A stretch of 64,000 nt of DNA, from positions 1 through 64,000 of the forward strand of contig NZ_KB893177.1 of the NCBI RefSeq assembly GCF_000374025.1. Direction: 5' to 3'. Of this stretch, positions 23,427 through 33,204 are shown piece by piece. Source of the DNA: Spirosoma panaciterrae DSM 21099 (GTDB lineage Bacteria > Bacteroidota > Bacteroidia > Cytophagales > Spirosomataceae). A model generated the notes under the pieces. It did no database searches, was not told the origin of the DNA, and saw only the letters and a list, made by a program, of their open reading frames with translations. Positions within the stretch are counted from its first letter, which is position 1. Every line of letters starts with the position of its first letter. The translations under genes and the position numbers were made by a program.

Positions 23427-25181
23427 TTATAGTCTGGGGGCAGTCGGCTTATTGGGTTTATCCCATGCATTAGCTCCTTTTACGTTCAGCTTTCGCCGAT
23501 ACACCTTATCGCCACAGGTTGCGTAGAGTACATCGAAGTTTGCGCCCCCAAAACAAAGGCTGGACACTTTCCCGGTGGGCATTGGCAGGATGGCATTGAC
23601 CCGGCCCGCCTGATCGCATACCTGAATACCCCTACGGGTAGCTACATAGAGCCGCCCGTCACGGTCAGTTTTGAGTCCCTCTGCACCCGCATTATCGGCC
23701 GTATCGGGTGCGTGCAGCCAGTAATATTTCTGTTTATTAGCCAGGGTGCCATCGGACCTGATCGAATAACTGTAGACCCAGTGTGAATCGGAATCCGATA
23801 CATACAGTAGGGTTTGATCGGGTGATAGCGCAATCCCACTGGCAGAAAATTGATCGGTATCGACCACAAGCTTTTTGCCCGACGGTGGAATCAGCCACAC
23901 CTGGCTACGACCTTTGCCATCTGTGGACCTACTGGTAACGTAGGTATTGCCATTGCTGGCTACCACCAGATCATGCCCGGTCAGTCCATCGGCAATGAGA
24001 GACGCTTTTCCATCCGACGTGTAGGCGCTTATACCAGGGCTTGAAACGGCGGTAGCATACAGGCGCTGATCGGGGCCGAATGCCTGTCGATATACCCCTC
24101 TACGCTTACCACTGATTTGGCTTCGTTTGTCATCAAGACCAACTTTCCATACCGTTCCCGCTGGGACATCGGTAAAAAACACCTCACCCTGGGCATTGGC
24201 GCAGAGGCCTTCTGCCTCTCGATAGTTTTCACCAACCAGTTGCCAGCCTTCATTGGGCACTACGATCTCGGTAAGCATCTGGTTCTTCGAGGTACCCGTT
24301 TTGATCGGTTCAGGCCACCCTTTCCACAGATACCGCATGGCATCGGGAAAAATCGCGGTTCCGTGTTTACCGTTATGCCCCCCTTCACCCCAGATGTGCT
24401 GTACATCGTAGCCCGCAAATGTCAGCGCACGTTCCATAGTCTGATTGGCCATCCACCAGTCGCCACCGTAGATGTTGAGGTCGTTGGTACCATCCTGTAG
24501 AAAAATGCGCAACGGTTTAGGTTCAACCTTCCGAATCAAGGTAGGGTACTGGTCGGCTCCGCGTAAACCGACATACGTACCAATGGTACTGAATATCCGG
24601 CTAAATGCATCGGGACGCTCCCAGGCGGCTGTAAACGCGCAAACGGCTCCACTGCTAGACCCACCAATGGCCCGATCGTTCCCATTATGAGACAGGCGAA
24701 TGACTCGCCCATCGGATGTTTTTTTGGTTTCAACATCGGGCAGAAGCTCATCCAGCAGAAAGCGGGCATAGGCATCGCCTAATCCATCATACTCAAAACT
24801 CCGATTGAATCGATCCAACGCCACATCAGAATTAGCCGCTTTCACCCGCCCGTGCATGACAAACACACCAATCGTAACGGGCATCTCTTTTTTATGAATC
24901 AGGTTATCAAAAACGGCGGGGGCCTGCCACTGAATACCGTCCTGATTTATGTATACACAGGCGGGTTGGGACGGCTGATATTGCGCCGGTATGTATACCC
25001 AGTACTCGCGCCATGTGCCCGGAAAAATCCGGGACGACTCGAATGTAAATTTGAGCACTTCGCCTTTAGGAACGCCCTCCTGTGGTTGGCTATCAGGATG
25101 AACCGGATACGACTCCGTTGACTGGGCCAACAGGATCAACGGGAAAAAGTAGCAAAGACAAAGCAGAGAGAGGGCTTTCAT
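23427..25181 (-). CDS. Esterase fused to SMP-30/gluconolactonase-like propeller
   Basis: A 584-aa secreted protein: signal peptide (LLCLCYFFPLILLAQ), then a putative-esterase alpha/beta hydrolase (about 40-290) with nucleophile motif IGGSSSG, acid in FLQDGTNDLNIY and His in EGGHNGKHG. Residues about 305-570 form a beta-propeller with features of SMP-30/gluconolaconase proteins (EGLCANAQGEVFFTDV, GIALSPDQTLLYVSDSDSHW). It would act on a carbohydrate ester or lactone in the periplasm or outside. No neighbouring sugar-use genes confirm a substrate. Confidence 0.88.
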   Translation of the reverse strand: MKALSLLCLCYFFPLILLAQSTESYPVHPDSQPQEGVPKGEVLKFTFESSRIFPGTWREYWVYIPAQYQPSQPACVYINQDGIQWQAPAVFDNLIHKKEMPVTIGVFVMHGRVKAANSDVALDRFNRSFEYDGLGDAYARFLLDELLPDVETKKTSDGRVIRLSHNGNDRAIGGSSSGAVCAFTAAWERPDAFSRIFSTIGTYVGLRGADQYPTLIRKVEPKPLRIFLQDGTNDLNIYGGDWWMANQTMERALTFAGYDVQHIWGEGGHNGKHGTAIFPDAMRYLWKGWPEPIKTGTSKNQMLTEIVVPNEGWQLVGENYREAEGLCANAQGEVFFTDVPAGTVWKVGLDDKRSQISGKRRGVYRQAFGPDQRLYATAVSSPGISAYTSDGKASLIADGLTGHDLVVASNGNTYVTSRSTDGKGRSQVWLIPPSGKKLVVDTDQFSASGIALSPDQTLLYVSDSDSHWVYSYSIRSDGTLANKQKYYWLHAPDTADNAGAEGLKTDRDGRLYVATRRGIQVCDQAGRVNAILPMPTGKVSSLCFGGANFDVLYATCGDKVYRRKLNVKGANAWDKPNKPTAPRL

Positions 25182-25288
25182 GTAGAAAGAAACCAGGCGT
25201 TGAAAAAGACGTTCGTCGTGCCTAGACCTACCAAAGCACTCACTTACAACGATTTACTTTACCTACCCCACCCCGTGTTGAGCCGGCC

Positions 25289-26188
25289 TTACAGAAGCTC
25301 GAACAAAAGCATCACTTCGCCCCCCAACTCAATCTGATCTCCACTTTGAAGCGGGTAACTCATCCCAGCAATATCGGCCCGTTCAATGGTGTCGTCGGGG
25401 TGAATGATCTTCGTTTTATTGCCGCCAGAAGGTAACCCGCCCGGATCGACCAGAAGCGCATAACGTTTCTGAACCAGATCGTAGCGAATCGTTGCATGCG
25501 CCCGGCTTACGGCTCCGTTCCCGGCCCCTTTCTTAGCGTCGAATCCAGGATCATCATCATTCAACAGAACAATATCGTTGGTCCGAACCCGACCTGATGC
25601 GGTTTGGGTCGTATGCCCACGCCCAATGCAGAATGTAGGCTGCCGGGTTGAATCAAGCACGTACTCCGCCTGTTCCATCTGACCTACCAGAGCCGTTATC
25701 TTCGCCAGAAGCTGGGCACTTTCTGGCTTCGATCTATCCACCACGACAAGCCCCAGATTCCCTTCCCGATAGGTAGTGTCGGGCAATTGGTCCATGAAAA
25801 AGGTGTACTCAAACTGCCAGTTTTTAGGAAGCGTAATGTAATGATCGGCCAGTTGACGAGCCAGTTCTGCCTGGAACTTGCCCGGTTGATTTGCCCATAG
25901 AGCGACCCGATACAGGTCTTCATCTTCCGTATCAGTGCCTAAAACAGCTAATCGCACGCCTACGGGCGCCGTGTCGGGCTCGTTCTGATAGACCCGAAGT
26001 TTACCGATAATAAACCGCATGACCTGCTCCCGCAACTGAGCCGCTGGTGGAGGCCCTGCTGGGGTCGATTTTGGCCGTTCGGGAGTTGGTTGTTCTGTTT
26101 GGTCAGGTGTATTTCCAGATCCTGCTGCCGATGGCTGTTCGGCGGGTGTGAACCCAAACAGGTTTTTAACTTTTTCGATTAAGTTCAT
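25289..26188 (-). CDS. FHA-domain protein (FhaA-like architecture)
   Basis: A 299-aa cytoplasmic protein. After a proline-rich linker (about 15-45), an alpha/beta domain (about 48-150) is followed by a C-terminal FHA phosphothreonine-binding domain (about 190-299) with IGRG, VSRAHATI and the final QSGDQIELGGEVMLLFEL. FHA domains dock to phosphothreonine made by Ser/Thr kinases, two of which are encoded upstream in the same operon. It is the last gene of the cassette, 91 bp after the SEDS-PBP fusion. The order N-terminal domain then FHA recalls actinobacterial FhaA; homology of the N-terminal domain is not shown. Confidence 0.88.
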   Translation of the reverse strand: MNLIEKVKNLFGFTPAEQPSAAGSGNTPDQTEQPTPERPKSTPAGPPPAAQLREQVMRFIIGKLRVYQNEPDTAPVGVRLAVLGTDTEDEDLYRVALWANQPGKFQAELARQLADHYITLPKNWQFEYTFFMDQLPDTTYREGNLGLVVVDRSKPESAQLLAKITALVGQMEQAEYVLDSTRQPTFCIGRGHTTQTASGRVRTNDIVLLNDDDPGFDAKKGAGNGAVSRAHATIRYDLVQKRYALLVDPGGLPSGGNKTKIIHPDDTIERADIAGMSYPLQSGDQIELGGEVMLLFELL

Positions 26189-26279
26189 AGTAAATTGGTG
26201 TAATATGTGCAGATGCCCGTATACCCACAGGACAAAAACCAGGTTGGCCTAATGTTGGCGGCTTTCCGGCCTCGTCATA

Positions 26280-29200
26280 TTAAAAGCTTCCCAAGTAGTT
26301 ATGCTGTTTCAAAATCGGGGCGACAACCGTATTCGCTAGATTGACCGCATCGGCGGAAGACTGGCCCAACTCGATGCGTACCGCCACAACCGTATTCGAT
26401 CGCCCGTTGGGTGTGGGTGCAAAAAATACATACCAGCCATCATTCTGTTGTTTGCCCTGCACAATCCGTTCGGGGGTGCCTGTTTTACCCGCTACCCGCG
26501 CCACACTGATCTTACTACGCCCCGACGGCGGGTTTGATTGTTCGATCATGAATTCTTTTAGCTGTTCGGCATAATCAGGTCGCCGGGCCAGGGGCTTGCC
26601 TGTGCCGACAGGCTGTGATTTCCCTGCCCGATCCAGTACATAACGTGAAGGCAATAGTACACCATTGTTGGCGATAGCTCCGGCCATACGGGCCAGTGAA
26701 GCCGGGGTGGCGGTTAGTTGTCCCTGTCCCCAGGCCAGTCCCGAAAACTCACTGCGGTAGCGCCTTGGGTACTGCGTGCTCTGATACAATTTCCGACGAA
26801 CCACAAACGATGAGTCGCGCCAATGCTGCCGGATCTGAACGCGCTCAGTATCGGTATGGGTATCCGAAAAGGAGTAACCACCAATCAGATCGACGTTCAT
26901 TCCGGTGGCTAAATAGAGGTCGGCCAGTTCAGTGTCCAGTGCGTTGTCATTTGCAATTCGGATAAAATAGACATTGCTTGAGCGCACAATAGCCTTTCGC
27001 ATATCCACCAGTTCCCCGCAGGGCTCCGATTCCCGCGCCCCACGTCGAATAATTTCCTGACACGAAATTGGATAGTGAACCGCCGATGCCGATGAACCCA
27101 GTTTGTTGAATGCGGCCATTGCCGTCAGAATTTTAGCCGTTGAGCCGGGCGCTGTTGGATAGGTCATGCCCAAATCACGCTCGGTGACCAGATAAGGGAG
27201 TTTGAGCCGATCCCGATCCGATAATAGCAAGATGTCGGGTGTTTTCAGATTGGGCAAGGGATGAACTGCCGACGTTAGTACATCGCCCGAGCCAGCGTCC
27301 AGTACGACGACCGACAACCGTTTGTTGTTATACTCTGACTGTGCCAATGCCTGTTGTAGTGCGACCTGCAACTCGGCATTGACACTCAGATGAATGTCCC
27401 GATTCCTGGCTTTTCGTTCGGCCACTTCCCGACTATCGATCCCAGCCCGTAAAGCTGGAGCCAGTTCGCTGTAATCGTAAACGGTTAGTGTCCGGGTTTG
27501 TTGGACCGAGGGACTAAAGCGATCGGCCCGGTAGTCGGTCGTAACCAGGGTCGTTTTTCGGGGACGACTGTTGAAACCCCGCAACTCACTAAAGTGGGCT
27601 GCTTCGGCATAGTACCCATTGCTTTGCCCCCAGAAGAGCTGCGTATTTACATCACCCGTCCAGAAGAAAAGGTGCTCTCCAAACGGATAATACCGTTGCA
27701 GCCGTTTTTGCGCGAGGGTTTGAAGTTGATCAGTTTTCAGGCCATTTTGCCGGAGTCGGCCCAATTGTTGGGTAACCCGTTCGGGTGAACTGGTAGCCAG
27801 TACCAGCCCATTCCGGTCGTAGACCGTACCCGCAGCCAGCACACGGGTCAGTCGCTCGATTCGGGGATTGTAACTATACACCGGATCGCCATTGCGGGTC
27901 ACTACGCGGGCGGGCCGCACAACATACTCGTTACCCCGCCAGCCAATGATGGGCAACAGGCGACCAATCAGGACCAGTACACCCAGCAAAAACCCAGCAA
28001 TACCCGCCATCAGGACGACATCATAGTGTTTCTCCAGATATTGGCGTTGCTCAGGCTGGCCCGGTCGGTGTGCTACACTAAATACAACCCCCATAGCCAT
28101 CAGATTGACAATGAGCGCTATTTTGCCGTAGCTCAGAAAAGGCACACTGATGCCCGTTAAAGGCAGTAAGCCAATAGAGCCCCCTGCAATGATCAAAAAC
28201 TGCACACCCGTTGCCAGCGCGATACCGGTTACCAGGAAAAAACTAAACGGCTGGCCAGCCCGACGGGCGTGCAGCAAGGTGCGGTGCAGTAAAATACCCA
28301 TCAGCAGAAAAACAGCCACTACCCCCACTCCGCCCAGCTCTTCGCCCACGCTGGGGAGTATCATATCGGTATGAGCGGCTGGCATGGCACTGGCAAAGCC
28401 TTTTCCCAGTCCCTGGCCTGTCCAGCCGCCAGAGGCCAAAGCCCAGAAACTGTGTGCCAGATGGTCGCCCCCATACACATCGTTGTTCCAGGGACTCAGC
28501 CACATCGCTTTCCGATCGGCCAGACGACTCCCCACAAACGGCAACTGATCGCCAAAGGCAAACATCGCCATCACGAGTACGAGTAATACCGGGGCTTCGG
28601 TCAACAGTGCGGCCCAGCCGAGTCCGGTTTGAGATCGGGCATCGCCCCGCCAGTACATGTACCCAACCAGAATCACTACACTCAATAGGGTAGCCAGCCA
28701 GCCGGGCAGCAGCCAGAGTGCCAGCCCATACCCTAGTCCAGCCGCCAGGGTGAGAGGCAGATTTCCCCGGGCAATACTGTAAAACAAAATGAACGTAAAA
28801 CAAACGACCAGCGCAGGCCCCATGTCGCCCAGCAGCAGATAAAGCAGCATAAGTAATCCTGCTCCGGCCAGCGCCCCGAAACTAACGCCGAACCGCCAGC
28901 GCAAATCGGGTAGTTGCCGAATCTGCTGCTCATTGGCAGCAAAGAACCCTGCAAAAAAGAGAAGCAACAGGTATTTCGTGATTTCGCTGGGCTGGAACGT
29001 AAACCCCAGGATCGACAGATTTACCCGTACTCCGCTCCCCTCCGGCCCCGAGCCCACCAGTAAGGTTAGTAGAGCCAGACCGACAGCCAGCACCAGCCAG
29101 GTCCAGCCGGAGAGCCGTACGGCAGCCCGACTCCGAAACGCAAACAGCCAGTCGTAGCGCCAGTCTGCATAAAAACGACCAATGGGCAGTTGAGATAAAA

Positions 29201-30260
29201 TCGTCATGCCCAGTAGGCCAGCCGCAATCCCTTGCAGGGTTTGCCAAGCAAATAGCGTGTCCTGCAACGGGTCCTGAATAGCCAGCAGGGTGAGTACCGA
29301 TATGCCCGTCAGCAGCATCAGAATGGGTAACAACAAAGGGTCGGGCTGAAAGCGTCGGATGTCCCAGAACCCCTGGACGAGCCAAAAGACCAGCATAAAC
29401 AGACCAATAATCAACCAGAATTGCAGCGTAAAAGCCGTTGGGTTTCGAACGGTAAAGGCATGGTCGGCCTTGAGCTGCCCGTAAACGGTTGAACCAATCA
29501 GACGCAGTTGGTGCCGACGCGCTGTAAATGTGTAGTCCTGATCACCTGCCACATGACTCGTCCCTCTCCGGCTTCCAAACTCGAAACCGGGTTTTAGTGG
29601 GACAACGCTGTAACCTGAACCTTCCGTCAAACCTGTAAAGGCAAACCGACCATCGGCATCGGTTCGGGCATAAACGAACCGATCGGGAAGTGTATCGGGC
29701 TGAGCAGTCGCCGGATGGCGCTTTAGCTGAACCAAAACATCGGCCATTGGCTGTTCAGCCTGAGTAACCCGGCCCGTTATCGAGGCTGTTCCATTCCCCG
29801 CGCTGACCGAAGCCGTATACGTTCTGGGATTATTTAATTCGCGAACGTATAAAACCGAATCGAAGCCCATCTGCTGACGGGACACCTGCAAGCGGCTCTG
29901 AAAATCGGCTCCGCCCATTCGCCCCCGCCACGCTATGGGTGCCAGCACCGAAAATTGCCGTTTATTTAAAGCACCCAGATTTTCGGGAGAACCACTTTGC
30001 CGGAGTTTTGCCACCAACGAATCGGCAACCAGCGCCCGATCGTTCGGATCGCTGTAATAATTTCCGGTGTTGAGAAGCCGCTGGACAGACGCTGATTTCA
30101 GCCCAGCGTGGAGTGGTAAAGCCCGACCTTTGGCAAGAGCGTCCTTCGCCTGATCAAGCGCCGGAAGCAGGTTTCTATACAACCGCCCAAATAGCAGTAG
30201 CAGCATAATTGATGCGCCCAGCAGATAGAAACGGCCGGAATGACCAGAAGGTACAATCAT
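26280..30260 (-). CDS. SEDS glycosyltransferase-class B PBP fusion
   Basis: A 1326-aa inner-membrane protein joining both steps of peptidoglycan synthesis. Residues 11-29: membrane anchor. 30-278: periplasmic part with an unknown segment and a carboxypeptidase-regulatory-like sandwich (about 158-250). About 280-735: SEDS polymerase (RodA/FtsW/SpoVE), with FQPSEITK (422-429), GDMGPALV with D479, GQGLGKG, HTDMILPSVGEELG (630-643) and LTGISVPFLSYG. A further helix (about 748-768) leads to the PBP part, with transpeptidase motifs STAK (1040-1043), SSN (1094-1096) and KTG (1259-1261). All catalytic motifs are intact. The start is 108 bp after the kinase stop, in the same direction. Normally the two parts are separate genes. 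Confidence 0.95.
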   Translation of the reverse strand: MIVPSGHSGRFYLLGASIMLLLLFGRLYRNLLPALDQAKDALAKGRALPLHAGLKSASVQRLLNTGNYYSDPNDRALVADSLVAKLRQSGSPENLGALNKRQFSVLAPIAWRGRMGGADFQSRLQVSRQQMGFDSVLYVRELNNPRTYTASVSAGNGTASITGRVTQAEQPMADVLVQLKRHPATAQPDTLPDRFVYARTDADGRFAFTGLTEGSGYSVVPLKPGFEFGSRRGTSHVAGDQDYTFTARRHQLRLIGSTVYGQLKADHAFTVRNPTAFTLQFWLIIGLFMLVFWLVQGFWDIRRFQPDPLLLPILMLLTGISVLTLLAIQDPLQDTLFAWQTLQGIAAGLLGMTILSQLPIGRFYADWRYDWLFAFRSRAAVRLSGWTWLVLAVGLALLTLLVGSGPEGSGVRVNLSILGFTFQPSEITKYLLLLFFAGFFAANEQQIRQLPDLRWRFGVSFGALAGAGLLMLLYLLLGDMGPALVVCFTFILFYSIARGNLPLTLAAGLGYGLALWLLPGWLATLLSVVILVGYMYWRGDARSQTGLGWAALLTEAPVLLVLVMAMFAFGDQLPFVGSRLADRKAMWLSPWNNDVYGGDHLAHSFWALASGGWTGQGLGKGFASAMPAAHTDMILPSVGEELGGVGVVAVFLLMGILLHRTLLHARRAGQPFSFFLVTGIALATGVQFLIIAGGSIGLLPLTGISVPFLSYGKIALIVNLMAMGVVFSVAHRPGQPEQRQYLEKHYDVVLMAGIAGFLLGVLVLIGRLLPIIGWRGNEYVVRPARVVTRNGDPVYSYNPRIERLTRVLAAGTVYDRNGLVLATSSPERVTQQLGRLRQNGLKTDQLQTLAQKRLQRYYPFGEHLFFWTGDVNTQLFWGQSNGYYAEAAHFSELRGFNSRPRKTTLVTTDYRADRFSPSVQQTRTLTVYDYSELAPALRAGIDSREVAERKARNRDIHLSVNAELQVALQQALAQSEYNNKRLSVVVLDAGSGDVLTSAVHPLPNLKTPDILLLSDRDRLKLPYLVTERDLGMTYPTAPGSTAKILTAMAAFNKLGSSASAVHYPISCQEIIRRGARESEPCGELVDMRKAIVRSSNVYFIRIANDNALDTELADLYLATGMNVDLIGGYSFSDTHTDTERVQIRQHWRDSSFVVRRKLYQSTQYPRRYRSEFSGLAWGQGQLTATPASLARMAGAIANNGVLLPSRYVLDRAGKSQPVGTGKPLARRPDYAEQLKEFMIEQSNPPSGRSKISVARVAGKTGTPERIVQGKQQNDGWYVFFAPTPNGRSNTVVAVRIELGQSSADAVNLANTVVAPILKQHNYLGSF

Positions 30261-30368
30261 ATTGTGGGTGTATGAGTAAACGATTACCCCCTAAATTCCT
30301 TGAAGTGACTATTCTCTAAGAATAAGCCAAGCCCTTTCAGGAGATGTAGGAATAAAACCATCGATTAT

Positions 30369-31643
30369 TTAAAACGCACTCGTTGAGTCAACGGCCGTAC
30401 TGGATGAATCGGGTACGGTAGCTGGTGACTCAGGTACGGTTTCCGAAGAACTTTCTGTGGTCGTCGAATCGGTTGTAGTATCCATGGGGCTATCGGACAC
30501 CGTCGATGCCGTATCGTCTTCCATGGGTTCCATAGCCGATGTATCAGGTACTGTACGCGTTGAATCGGCTACGACCCGGAGGCTGTTTTTAGTGTCGTCC
30601 AGATCGGTTTTGTACAGCACAGCCAATCCAATCAGCAGGGTTACCATAAAAAAGATCAGTCCCTTAAGCCATCGGTTCGAACGGATGTAGGGTTCCACAT
30701 CCGCAATTGGTTCGGCTGGTATCATCGGCTGGGCCATTGGTACGGGTGCGGCCATCGTGCGGGACGCGGCAGACGCCCGGTTGCTTCGGCTACCTTGTAT
30801 CTGTTCAATCTGGGCCTGGCCCAGCAGCAATACAAGTTCGTTAACATCCCGTAATCGGGCGGATGGATTTTTGGCTAATATCCATTCCAGAATCGTATCC
30901 AGACTTGGCGGAACGCTTTGCCCGGATGGCAGCCGCAATACCGGGGGCGGTGTTCGCAGCACATCGCTCATAAACCGCGCAATTCCTGTACTGTCTGTCA
31001 TCGAAAAGGGCACCTTACCCGACAGGCATTCATACAACACCACACCCAGCGAATAGTAATCGGTAGCCTCATCGACACCCCGTGGATTATCGAACTGCTC
31101 CGGCGACGCATACTCGTAGGTCATCAACGATTGCCCCGTCATGGTTTGTGACTGTTCCCGAAGGCGAGCCACCCCAAAATCCGTCAGCAGAAAGCGAATC
31201 TCACCCGACGGCAACAGCCGGAACAGAATATTCTCGGGTTTTATGTCGCGGTGAATAATGCCGCGCGGATGAATCGCCTTGAACGCTTCGGCCAGTTGAA
31301 GCCCCAGTTGAATGGTATTGGGTATGTCCAGATAGCCCTGTTCGCCAAGAAGCGTACGCAGGTTGCCCCTCTCTACCCATTCCATCACGATAAACGGCAT
31401 GGGCATATCCAACTGGACCTCCCGCACACGCACCACATTTGGATGCTGGATGTCGGTCATCAACCGCGATTCGAGCCGAAACCGCCGAAGGGTATCCGCA
31501 TCGGTATTGACCGTGAAGTGTTTGATTGCTACCAAATCACCCGTTGCCAGATGACGCGCTTTCAACACACGGGCGTTCGACCGACCCAGCTCGCCCATGA
31601 TTTCGTAACCCGGAAAATGTGTATTGACACTTACAGTTGGCAT
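30369..31643 (-). CDS. Membrane Ser/Thr protein kinase (second copy)
   Basis: A 424-aa kinase of the bacterial PknB type. Kinase domain, residues 13-275: catalytic Lys41 in VAIKHF, HRDIKPEN (131-138), DFG (155-157), activation-segment end SPEQF. The glycine-rich loop is degenerate (ELGRSNARVLKA instead of GxGxxG). One membrane helix lies at about 327-343, then a tail of about 80 residues almost entirely of Ser, Thr, Pro, Asp and Glu on the periplasmic side. No PASTA domain. About 65 percent alike (by eye) to the kinase encoded 7 bp upstream, so a tandem duplication. Confidence 0.94.
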   Translation of the reverse strand: MPTVSVNTHFPGYEIMGELGRSNARVLKARHLATGDLVAIKHFTVNTDADTLRRFRLESRLMTDIQHPNVVRVREVQLDMPMPFIVMEWVERGNLRTLLGEQGYLDIPNTIQLGLQLAEAFKAIHPRGIIHRDIKPENILFRLLPSGEIRFLLTDFGVARLREQSQTMTGQSLMTYEYASPEQFDNPRGVDEATDYYSLGVVLYECLSGKVPFSMTDSTGIARFMSDVLRTPPPVLRLPSGQSVPPSLDTILEWILAKNPSARLRDVNELVLLLGQAQIEQIQGSRSNRASAASRTMAAPVPMAQPMIPAEPIADVEPYIRSNRWLKGLIFFMVTLLIGLAVLYKTDLDDTKNSLRVVADSTRTVPDTSAMEPMEDDTASTVSDSPMDTTTDSTTTESSSETVPESPATVPDSSSTAVDSTSAF

Positions 31644-31650
31644 GAGTCAA

Positions 31651-33204
31651 TTATTGGATCGAGTCTGATGAAGCCGTCTGCATTAAAGAGTCCAGCGGAG
31701 GGGCAAACTGATGGGCAACAATTTTGCAGGTAAGTTTAGTCCCCCGATCGCTGTTCGGTGCACGCTGAATGGCCGATGAATTAGGCCCTACATTCCTGAA
31801 CGACACCTTTTCTGACTTATATAGCCCGCCGTTATCCTTGTAATAATTCACCTTAACGACAACCGATGTGAACGTGATCGGGCTTGGGTTGCTCAGTTGA
31901 AGCTGTACATTTTTGATACCGCCGAAAAAACCCACCCGGTAATCATTCGCTTTCACCGTCAATCCATCTGCGGCAGCCTGAGCTTCCTGCTTAAGTTGCT
32001 CTCGTCGAACTGCTTCCTCCGCTTCCCGTTGCTGGCGCTCCGTGTCGTCGCTCGGCTTAGGTCCTTCGGCCGAGTCCGCATGAGCGATTGGTGTATCCTC
32101 GATCATGGTGCGCGTACCGGATTTGGGTTTGAGAACGGTAAGATACAGGCCAACGATGCCCAGAAAAATGATGATTGCCAAAGCCGCCCATTTCAGACTA
32201 CCCGACATTGGCCTTCGCGACCGGGAACCCTGAACGGGCCTGGCTTCCGGCGGGGCTGCGTTTGATACAGTATCCTTCTTTTTTTCAGACTCACTGACCA
32301 GTGCGGGCTTCATGGGTTCTACTACCGAAGGGCGGTCCCGATACGTACGATTAGCCTGCAAATAGGCGAGTTCGGCCTGTTTGAGCAGCCACGTCAATTC
32401 GTCAGGGTCGCTTAGCCGATCAGCCGCTTTCTTTTGCAACAAACCCCGCAACACGTCGGCAAATGGACTGAGCGTCTGGTCGTTCGACGGAACGGTTAGC
32501 GCAGGGGGCGCTTCCGTCAGCACTTTATTCATAAACGTCACAATACCCGTATGGTCATCTAGGGCAAACGGTACGCTTCCATGCAGGCACTCATACAGGA
32601 CTACCCCCAGCGAATAATAATCCGTTGCAGCCCCCACACTTCGTGGATCGTTGAACTGTTCGGGAGAAGCATATTCATAGGTCATCAGCGACTGCCCAGT
32701 CAGTGTATTCGATTGTTCGTGCAAACGAGCCACGCCAAAGTCGGTTAACAGGAAATGCAGCTCCCCACTGGGCAGAGAACGGTACAGGATATTCTCCGGC
32801 TTAATATCACGATGAACAATACCCTGTGGATGAATGGCCTTAAAGGCGCTGGCTATTTGCAGGCCCAATCGGCAAACGGTCGGTGCATCCAGCGCCCCCT
32901 GACGGCTGATCAGTTGATCAACGCTGCCCCCTTCTACCAGTTCCATCACCAGGTAAGGCAATTCGGCTTCCAATCGAACTTCCCGTACCTTAACAATATT
33001 GGGGTGTGCCAGGCTGGTCATGATGGCCGATTCCCGCTCAAACCGACGGAGCGTTTCAGCATCGGTATTGAGCGCAAAGTGCTTAATTGCCACCAAATCT
33101 CCGGTTGCCAGGTGCCGCGCCTTCAGGATACGGGCATTGCTGCGGCCCAATTCGCTCAGCACTTCGTAACCGGGAAACCGCGTATCAAATCGAATCGTGG
33201 CCAT
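31651..33204 (-). CDS. Membrane Ser/Thr protein kinase (first copy)
   Basis: A 517-aa PknB-type kinase. Kinase domain 13-275 with VAIKHF (Lys41), HRDIKPEN (131-138), DFG (155-157) and SPEQF; the glycine loop is the same degenerate ELGRSNARILKA. A basic linker precedes a membrane helix (about 338-357); then come a charged coiled coil (about 388-415) and a periplasmic beta-sandwich domain (about 416-505) with FTSVVVKVNYYKDN, a possible ligand or peptidoglycan sensor. The start codon overlaps the phosphatase stop by one base (TAATG), suggesting translational coupling of kinase and phosphatase. Confidence 0.95.
   Translation of the reverse strand: MATIRFDTRFPGYEVLSELGRSNARILKARHLATGDLVAIKHFALNTDAETLRRFERESAIMTSLAHPNIVKVREVRLEAELPYLVMELVEGGSVDQLISRQGALDAPTVCRLGLQIASAFKAIHPQGIVHRDIKPENILYRSLPSGELHFLLTDFGVARLHEQSNTLTGQSLMTYEYASPEQFNDPRSVGAATDYYSLGVVLYECLHGSVPFALDDHTGIVTFMNKVLTEAPPALTVPSNDQTLSPFADVLRGLLQKKAADRLSDPDELTWLLKQAELAYLQANRTYRDRPSVVEPMKPALVSESEKKKDTVSNAAPPEARPVQGSRSRRPMSGSLKWAALAIIIFLGIVGLYLTVLKPKSGTRTMIEDTPIAHADSAEGPKPSDDTERQQREAEEAVRREQLKQEAQAAADGLTVKANDYRVGFFGGIKNVQLQLSNPSPITFTSVVVKVNYYKDNGGLYKSEKVSFRNVGPNSSAIQRAPNSDRGTKLTCKIVAHQFAPPLDSLMQTASSDSIQ

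Noticed and set aside
28243..29385. Open frames in other frames of the SEDS-PBP gene
   Set aside because: They overlap the conserved SEDS coding frame and have no domain of their own; they are shadows.
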